Shown here: positions 57,689 through 64,000 of the stretch, piece by piece | Numbering within the stretch: position 1 is the stretch's first letter | Layout: the number at the start of each line of letters is the position of its first letter | NCBI GenBank assembly: GCA_026120035.1 | Contig: JALRME010000042.1 | Span: 222,767-286,766, forward strand | Reading direction: 5' to 3' | DNA length: 64,000 nt | Origin: Coleophoma eucalyptorum | Taxonomy: Eukaryota; Ascomycota; Leotiomycetes; Helotiales; Dermateaceae | Program-made: the position numbers and the translations under genes | Notes under the pieces: model-generated | What the model was told of the DNA's origin: nothing | What the model saw: the letters and a program-made list of their open reading frames with translations, nothing else | Database searches by the model: none

Positions 57689-59647
57689 TTAGTAGACAGG
57701 CACCTTGAAAGCATCGAGATCCCAGAACCAGTTATCAATGCTGGCCTGATCGTAGACGCAAGAAGGCTCAGTGGAGTTGTTGGTCCAGAGTGGTCTCAAT
57801 GGCCAGGCGCAAATCTGAGCGTTCGCTCCGATATTAGTGCCAGCCAGATGAGTGGCATTAAGAGTAGTTGGAGTATTTCCATTCTCAACCCAGTCGATCA
57901 TGACGGCCAGGTTGGTCTGAGGGAATGGACCTTCTGGCTCATAGTCATTAAGTGCGCAATGAGAAGCACCAGGGACAAGGTATAGTTGGTACCTAGACAT
58001 TAGGATCTCAGACTTAGTATTGGCTTTTAGGGAATATTTTGGGGGGGGGGGCGGGAGGGGCATTTGATGGGTTAGGAGTTAGAGTGGCATACCAATCAGC
58101 CATCGCGGCAGTCGACTCATTGAAAGTCATATTACCGTACATAATGTTGCGAACGGATTCGTGGTAGCGGACTGAGGAGGCAGTAGGGATAGAGAAATCA
58201 GATTCTCCATGGTAGTGAAGAATCTTTCCTCCAGCTGCCTGCCAATCAGAAAGGTCGGGCCAGGTTGTTTGGAGGACATCCTCGTACTCTTTCCACCCTT
58301 CGACGATCCAGTCCTTCAAAGTAGAACCAGTAACATTGTCAAGTGTGGTGAAAATGTCGGTGTCAAGAAGTTGAACGAAGCGTGTGATAAACTCAGTACC
58401 TTGAGAATTGATTGAAAGGCCCCATGTTCCAGTGGTCTCGTCGTATGCAGTCAGGGCATCTACAAAAGTGGCCATAGCTGGTTGGTATGATAAATAGACT
58501 TGCTTTCCCTCATCATCCTTCATTCCGGCGACAATAGCGGAGGCAACAGCAGCTGCTTGTTGAGTCACAGTGCCATTTTGAGCAGGATAAGCCGATGTGT
58601 ACTGAGTAGCAGCAGTAGCCTCGCAGCTGTACGCAAGACCAACAGTAGAATTGAAGTCAAAGTTCATCTTACAGAGATCCGATCTTGAAACAACCCCATC
58701 GGCTTTTCCGTCGAATTCATCGCAGGCCAGGATTGTGGCATTAGTAATGGCCTCCATCTCGCATGGAGGGGGATAGTATCCCAAGTCTTGCTCCACAACA
58801 TTTGACCAAAGATGTTGAACTTGTTGGTGGGCGAAACGGAAGGCGGGGGCACCAGCGATAACACCATCATAGACTATTTTCTGATCAGCTATATTTTCTG
58901 ACCTCAATGTAAAACAGAACACTTACCACCTGGGTATCTTTGAACTTGAGACCATCCATCACGACCGCCCTCGGAGCATCCTTGGTAGTAAGTGTAGACG
59001 TGACTATCACCCATACTGTAGAAAAGTCTAGTCAATTCCTTTCCAAGCACAGTGAGTTCGTGGATGCCCTGGTAACCGAACATTTGAAGAGCGGGCAAGT
59101 TGGCAGTGCCATTGGCGAGGGGGAAAACAGAGTCGAACTGATTAGCTGCGGGGTATTAGTAGTTCCTCTTCCAAGCGTAAACCGAAAGCGACTTACAGAC
59201 ACTACCAAAACCTGCATCAGTAAGACCTGAGACAGCACCGTAAGTGACTCCTCCCGGAAGAGAGCCACTGAGGGTAGTCCCAGAGTTAATTGCATAACCA
59301 CCGCCACCCGTTGCCAAGAACCGATTTTTGAAGTCAGCTGGGGCAGGAAGCCAGTAAACTACAATAATGCTGTCATCAATGGCCGTGTGAGAGTATGTGA
59401 AGGTAACATTGCAGTAGTCGAAAACAGCATCAGGGTAAAAGACGACACCGGAAACTGAAGCGTTGTAAACAGGATTGGCAGTCACTGATGTGGCATCGAT
59501 GGTGGTTCCAGCAATAAAGCCATCGGCTGGTAGAGCGGCTTGAACGTTAGCAACGGTACAAGCATCAGCAAGGGTGGTAGCCGTGGTGGAATTGGCAGCT
59601 TGGACCGATGCTGCGGCACTAGCAGCTAGGAGGGCTGAGACTCTCAT
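57689..59647 (-). CDS. Secreted tannase / feruloyl esterase
   Basis: There are four exons, 59647-59197, 59145-58927, 58873-58093 and 57992-57689, encoding 584 residues. A signal peptide is evident (MRVSALLAASAAASVQA). The tannase-family catalytic pattern is complete: the nucleophile in YYQGCSEGGRDGW, an Asp in HYHGESDFSIP, and the His-Cys pair in PGASHCALND. The Cys neighbours of Ser and His form the disulfide-linked CS-D-HC arrangement known for this family. The calcium-loop region (FDGKADGVV) is also visible. The enzyme would release phenolic acids such as gallate or ferulate from plant esters outside the cell. The 100-bp third intron contains a ten- to eleven-base G run on the plus strand. 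Confidence 0.92.
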
Positions 59648-60148
59648 CCTATCTGTATGGGGGAGACGAAAGAGACAGGTATTAGACGATAAGAAGTGCT
59701 AAAGAGCGTGGGTGGTTGGTAAAGGTCTAGAAGAGGAGCGCCAAACCTACCATATATACTTAGCTTCCCCTTCCCCTCTGTCCTAGATTTGATCTGTACA
59801 TCGATATCATGGTTCCTTGTGCGATATAGGAGCCGGAAGCACGGTTCCCTGTGCAGGGGGCGCTGCTCCCCAGTCTGCAAATTGTGCAGCGGAGTACGAT
59901 ACTGTGCATAATTAGTGGGGTCGTGGGGTCATAGATTGTGGAGGTTGTTAACTACCGACTTGTCACGAACGTCAAGGCGAATATCCACTGTGACCGTTTA
60001 CCAGCATCTGATTGACCTAACACTGATTACTCCGTGAAAGAGCCGTGATGGCGACTGAAGGGAGGGAGATGCGTCCACCTTTCATTAATTAAGCTATCAT
60101 CAAAGGATTGTGGACGGCCGGTGCTTCCATGGTATATTACCGAGACTT
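59648..60148. promoter_or_regulatory. Tannase upstream region
   Basis: A TATATA element at 59753-59758 lies about 105 bp upstream of the tannase start on the minus strand. The remainder has no gene and leads into the repeat region. Confidence 0.45.
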
Positions 60149-60245
60149 ATTGTCAAAGTAAACTTCATCGTCGGCGATTTGGTTCGGCTAATAGTAGGAT
60201 TGTCAAAGTAAACATCATCGTCGGAGATTTTGATCGGCTAATCGT
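60149..60245. repeat. Two tandem ~50-bp units
   Basis: Two head-to-tail copies of a unit beginning ATTGTCAAAGTAAAC and ending CGGCTAAT start at about 60149 and 60199. They differ at a few positions. A third copy lies at about 60533-60572. The unit is seen nowhere else in the window. Confidence 0.8.
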
Positions 60246-61016
60246 CAAACCCACTTCTGGACACTACACGCGGTGCTTCGCTTCTGAAAGGGGTAGAAGC
60301 AAGAGCACGAGAATGGCATCGAGCTAGAGTCAGGGAGATGTAGGTGAACAAGAAGTCTCATTTACTATTGATACAGGTGGTGATACTAACCTAAGCCAGA
60401 GCTTCGTTCCTTTTACGAAGGGAATAGCGGATGCTTTAGTATCAAATAAATCTAATGCAGATGCTATAGATAAGATGATTTACTCTTAGTTTGGAGAAAG
60501 CGCTTCATAGAACAGGTAGTGGTATTGTCGAAGTAAACTTCATCGTCGGCGATTTTGTTCGGCTAATAGTACTTCTTATGTTTCTCCTCCCCCCCACTAT
60601 ATGCCAAGGCTCGTAAAAGCACTAGGGTGTAGCAACCCCTTGTATAGTTTGCAAAAGCAGTACAAGCTTCGTAATGAACTTTAGGGGATAGAAGATTGTC
60701 TATCCACTATTGTTATCCGCTCTCTTTCAACTCAGCTATATATTGGTGCGTTACTCTTTCCTCGACATGAAACCATCAATCTTTTGAAGGTCGGCAGCAA
60801 CCTTAGTCTTTGCCAGCAGCACAAACCCAGCACTTATGACATAGTAGTCGGAAGTACGGTAATTTATAGTAGGCATACACGTGGTACGGCAACTCATTTG
60901 TCAGCTGGCACTACTAGTCAAATTTTGTTGAGCTTTTTGGACTGAAAGTACGTTGGTGTGATACAAGCTTAATCCTTTGCAGCATGTCTCCGATCAGTAA
61001 GTTACACATCAGTTCC
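60246..61016. other. Repeat-flanked stretch, no recognised gene
   Basis: Two open frames without recognisable similarity lie here on the plus strand. One is about 60340-60489, containing FTIDTGGDTNLSQ. The other is about 60690-60945, some 85 codons without an early ATG. They could be remnants of a mobile element. I do not call them genes. Confidence 0.4.
60533..60572. repeat. Third dispersed copy of the ~50-bp unit
   Basis: This copy reads ATTGTCGAAGTAAACTTCAT and continues to CGGCTAATAGTA. It is nearly identical to the first unit and lies about 380 bp downstream of it. Confidence 0.8.
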
Positions 61017-61091
61017 GCTTACTAAGCCATGTACAAATCAAGGGGTCCCAATACACTGACCCCCCGGGGTCAAATAATGTGCTTAGTAAGC
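61017..61091. repeat. Perfect 11-bp inverted repeat with nested G/C hairpin
   Basis: GCTTACTAAGC at 61017-61027 is the exact reverse complement of GCTTAGTAAGC at 61081-61091. Inside the loop, GACCCC and GGGGTC form a second, nested stem around 61058-61071. It lies just left of the decayed MULE transposase and may mark the end of that element. Confidence 0.7.
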
Positions 61092-61248
61092 ACAATACCG
61101 CCCCAACTAGCACACCCCCTCTTTTCTAATGCAATTGCATTCAAAACACTCTCTTACAACCACCATTTGGAAGCTATATAGCATCTACGTCATACGCAAT
61201 GGACCTTCGAATCTCTATTTCAGTTTCTCTACCTCCTATAGTGCTATC

Positions 61249-63870
61249 ATCGTCACCAGTACCAGTAGCACAGCCAACAGAACAGCCAACAGAACAGCCA
61301 ACAGAATAGGCTACAAAAGAGCTATTAATGCTATTACCCCCTAAGGCTATATATAGCTCTAAAGAGGAGCTATATACATCAATTCAAGCCTAGGCAGCTT
61401 AGCACAAGTATGCCTTTCGCATTGGTAGGTCAAAAAAGATCCACGAAGGCCCTAGGAGGAAGATTATATATAATTGCGACCGCTACGGGCCTCCACCACC
61501 AGAAGATCATCCACAACAGTACTTACACGCTCGCAAACGACATACAAGTACTCGAAAAATAGGTTGTTAATTCTCAATCGTAGCTATTGAGCATTCAAAT
61601 ATACAATAGGAACTTAGACATAGGCCAGGTATAGAATATAGCATTCATAATCACCTCCCTAGTTAGTCTATTAGCTCTCATCCAGCTCATAGAAAATTGG
61701 CACAAGCGGATATAAACTAGACTAGAGTTCTTTATAATATAGGTAGGGTTTTAATACTATATAATATTTACTTAGTCTAATATTATATAGGTATAAAACC
61801 TAATCAAGTATTAACTACTTTACACCAAATAACGTCTATTCCTCTTCAACCGTACGATATATATAATCTAAATGCTTTATTTAAACGCGAGCAACAATAA
61901 GGCCTTTCTACAAACGATACTTTGATTCAATATCTCAAAAATAATAATATAAACTTTAAAATCAAGGTTACATTAGAAAATCGAATAGGACATCTATTTA
62001 TTATATATCCATAATCTATTCAACTAGCACAAAGTAATCAAGACGTTATATTAGTAGATAATACTTATAAAACTAATAAATTTGATATACTATTACTTTA
62101 TATGATTAATAAGTATAAGGCTATAATTAATATTTAAATGACTTAGTTTAATAAATATAATCTTCAATTAAATCTTATATTATTAACTATAGTTACTAAC
62201 TAATAGTTCTTCTAGGTATAATAAGCTTAGGAATATCATTCTTAATTAGATTTTGCTTTCTTCCAATAGAACAAGAGGAAGATTATATATAGGCTCTTTG
62301 TTGCTTTCAAAAGCTTAAGATTAATCCTTCTATACTTATTATAGATAGCGATCAAGCTTTACGAAAAGCCTCTAAAGTAGTATATCTATCTATACCTATA
62401 TTACTTTATATATAGTATATTAACCAATATGTTCTTATAAATTGTAAGAATATATTTGAGAAAGAGGAGGATTAGAAAGCCTTCGATATAGTATAGCATT
62501 CTTTAATTTCAGCCCCAACACTTAAGTAATTTAATAAGCTCTAGCTTTAATTTCATACACAATACTCTAATCCAAAGTCTTAGAAATATATTACCTACCT
62601 TTAAAAAGAATAACTTAAAGAAGGCCAAAAAGAACGACTATTAGTAGTATATACAAATCAATACTTACACTTTGGTATTCGAACAACCTCTCGAGGTAAA
62701 GGTACTCATATATATATCAAACGATACCTTGGTAGCAAGAAGAATAAAGGAGACTTATATTCTTCTTAGCTACTTATTGAAGTAGCTATAATTAATTAAA
62801 TTATAGCTATCTCAAATCGTACGAACATCAAACGAGATCATACACCTATTAGTATAGATAAAAAGCTATATTATAGTTATTTTAGAGTTATTATATAGTA
62901 TACTTTACGACTCGTTCAACAATATATTGAATTAGTTCCTTTACCACTATAACCTTGTATTAGTAGCTTTACTCGTTCAATAGGCCTATTATATATATAT
63001 ACTTATGATATTCGAAAAGGTATAGGAGGCCTTACTCCCTCGGATTTCTATAAGCACTAGTTTTGAGATCGTAATAGTACTTTTCAACTACTTCGTGATC
63101 CATTATAGGCTAGAAAACAATGTAATATATCCTTAAGTACTCGAACTACTTCTATAGGACGAATTCTCTCAATAGGAGAATAAGCTAAGAAGCAACCTTC
63201 TACCTATTCAGTATGTTATCAACAAGGTTATATTATAAGTAGTCGAAATTACCCTCTAAAGCTTTAAGCTTCTATAGCTAGTCAGAGCCAGATACTTCAA
63301 AATTTTGAGCAAGCATAAGCATAAGTATAGGCACAAGCATAGGCAAAGGCACAAGTACAACTAGTAGCTCCTACTACGACTATTGAAGTAATAGCTTTAA
63401 TTCTAGCTTTTATATCACATATAAGCTCACAAGTAGCTATAAACTTACAACTAAATCCATTACTAGACTCGTTTTAATTCAAACAACCTACTAAACAAGT
63501 ACAGTCTCAATCACCTAAGCAACTCTCTCTAGATAGGCCAAAGATCTTAATACAAGCTTACTTAGCTAAGAAGAATACTTGGCTAGCAAAGCACTTAACT
63601 ATACGACCAACACAATATCGTAAGGCTCGAAAATAGAAGTCCTTTCGCCCAAATGTCTTAAAAAATCAAGCTTTATATATGCCTAGAGAGCGACGTAACC
63701 TCGAAGGTTATATTACAATAGAGAAAGCAAATTGGACTACTAAGGAAATTATAGTATAGCTAGATAACGAGGAGAAAAAGGATGAAGAGGAATATAATAA
63801 GCACGAATCGGAGTTTATAAGAAATAATAATAGGTATACTTTAACTAAGCATAAGGATATATAGAATAGA
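61249..63870 (+). pseudogene. RIP-like degraded MULE transposase (FAR1-type zinc finger plus MULE core)
   Basis: Reading through stops in mainly one frame recovers transposase order. A Gln/Pro/Thr/Glu tetrapeptide repeat (about 61275-61305) comes first. The FAR1-like DNA-binding part follows (KYAFRIGRSKKI, YNCDRYG, RKIGC) and then ELRHRPGIEYSIHNH. The MULE core follows, with NQDVILVDNTYKTNKFD and EQEEDYIQAL. After that come IDSDQALRKA and a C-terminal region with HFGIRTTSRGKGTHIYIKRYLG. Many in-frame stops replace Gln (CAG to TAG) or Trp (TGG to TAG). At least one frame change occurs near 62220. It cannot encode a functional protein. Confidence 0.75.
61265..61304 (+). repeat. Three-copy 12-bp minisatellite in transposase relic
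   Basis: The unit ACAGCCAACAGA is repeated three times, encoding Gln-Pro-Thr-Glu tetrapeptides. It lies inside the transposase relic. Confidence 0.7.
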
Positions 63871-64000
63871 GTCGAAGAGGAGTATACTAGAGAGTCTAAG
63901 TAATATATACTATAGATATAGATTAGGTATAATATAAATACTATAGGTCTTTAAGTCTTTTGTACCTAATACTTGATTATTAATTAATAAAAGAAAAAAA

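Larger units (their letters stand above)
61017..64000 (+). mobile_element. Decayed Mutator-like (MULE) DNA transposon, cut by window end
   Basis: The last 3 kb are strongly AT-rich and contain a long plus-strand transposase relic. The left limit is placed at the inverted repeat by inference. The right end is outside the window, so terminal inverted repeats and target-site duplication cannot be checked. Decay is dominated by TAG and TAA stops where the family has Gln or Trp codons, as expected from C-to-T change at CpA. Confidence 0.7.

Noticed and set aside
60149..60572. CRISPR-like array from the ~50-bp repeats
   Set aside because: There are only three copies, two directly abutting without spacers, in a fungal nuclear genome.
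60690..60945. Plus-strand open frame of about 85 codons
   Set aside because: It has no start codon near its 5' end and no recognised domain, and it lies among repeats. Kept as unassigned sequence.
1..64000. tRNA or rRNA genes
   Set aside because: I found no T-loop plus acceptor pairing that folds as a tRNA outside coding exons, and no rRNA similarity. A covariance-model scan would settle this.

Overview
The window reads as nuclear DNA of a filamentous ascomycete (Pezizomycotina). Nearly all genes carry short GT-AG introns of about 43-113 bp. Zn2Cys6 regulators, MFS transporters and single-domain oxidases dominate, and the right end is AT-rich transposon DNA with C-to-T decay resembling repeat-induced point mutation (RIP). 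I assembled 22 spliced gene models, each checked by reading-frame phase, plus two single-exon genes and two decayed genes. I did not attempt to name the order or species.

Layout. 0.3-12.6 kb is mostly housekeeping-like: a membrane-tail protein of unknown function, a protein with five tandem ubiquitin-like domains, a Zn2Cys6 regulator, the sterol C-22 desaturase ERG5 (CYP61) and a sugar transporter. 12.6-13.8 kb is empty. From 13.8 to 59.6 kb there is a dense run of accessory metabolic genes: mitochondrial aldo-keto reductase, scytalone-dehydratase-like enzyme, DHA1-type MFS, decayed MFS, fumarylacetoacetase (FAH), FAD monooxygenase, CocE/NonD hydrolase, a C2H2+Zn2Cys6 regulator divergent from a regulator-like protein without a DNA-binding domain, sugar-type MFS, Zn2Cys6 regulator, PhyH-type dioxygenase, second CocE hydrolase, an aldehyde-dehydrogenase-like pseudoenzyme with a membrane tail, extradiol (LigB/DODA) dioxygenase, cupin, second DHA1-type MFS, another Zn2Cys6 regulator, second FAD monooxygenase, second PhyH dioxygenase, a broken MYND/DUF4470 gene and a secreted tannase/feruloyl esterase. 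59.9-64 kb holds 50-bp repeats, a hairpin and a decayed Mutator-like (MULE) transposon.

How it may work together. No polyketide synthase, NRPS, terpene cyclase or prenyltransferase is present. Instead the set has what a catabolic route for plant phenolics would need: secreted ester release, uptake, ring hydroxylation, extradiol ring opening, hydrolysis of the opened chain, and several local regulators. This reading is inference. The enzyme families are seen in the sequence; the substrate and the joint action of the genes are not. The duplicated pairs (two CocE, two PhyH, two FAD monooxygenases, two related MFS) suggest either an internally expanded cluster or two joined clusters.
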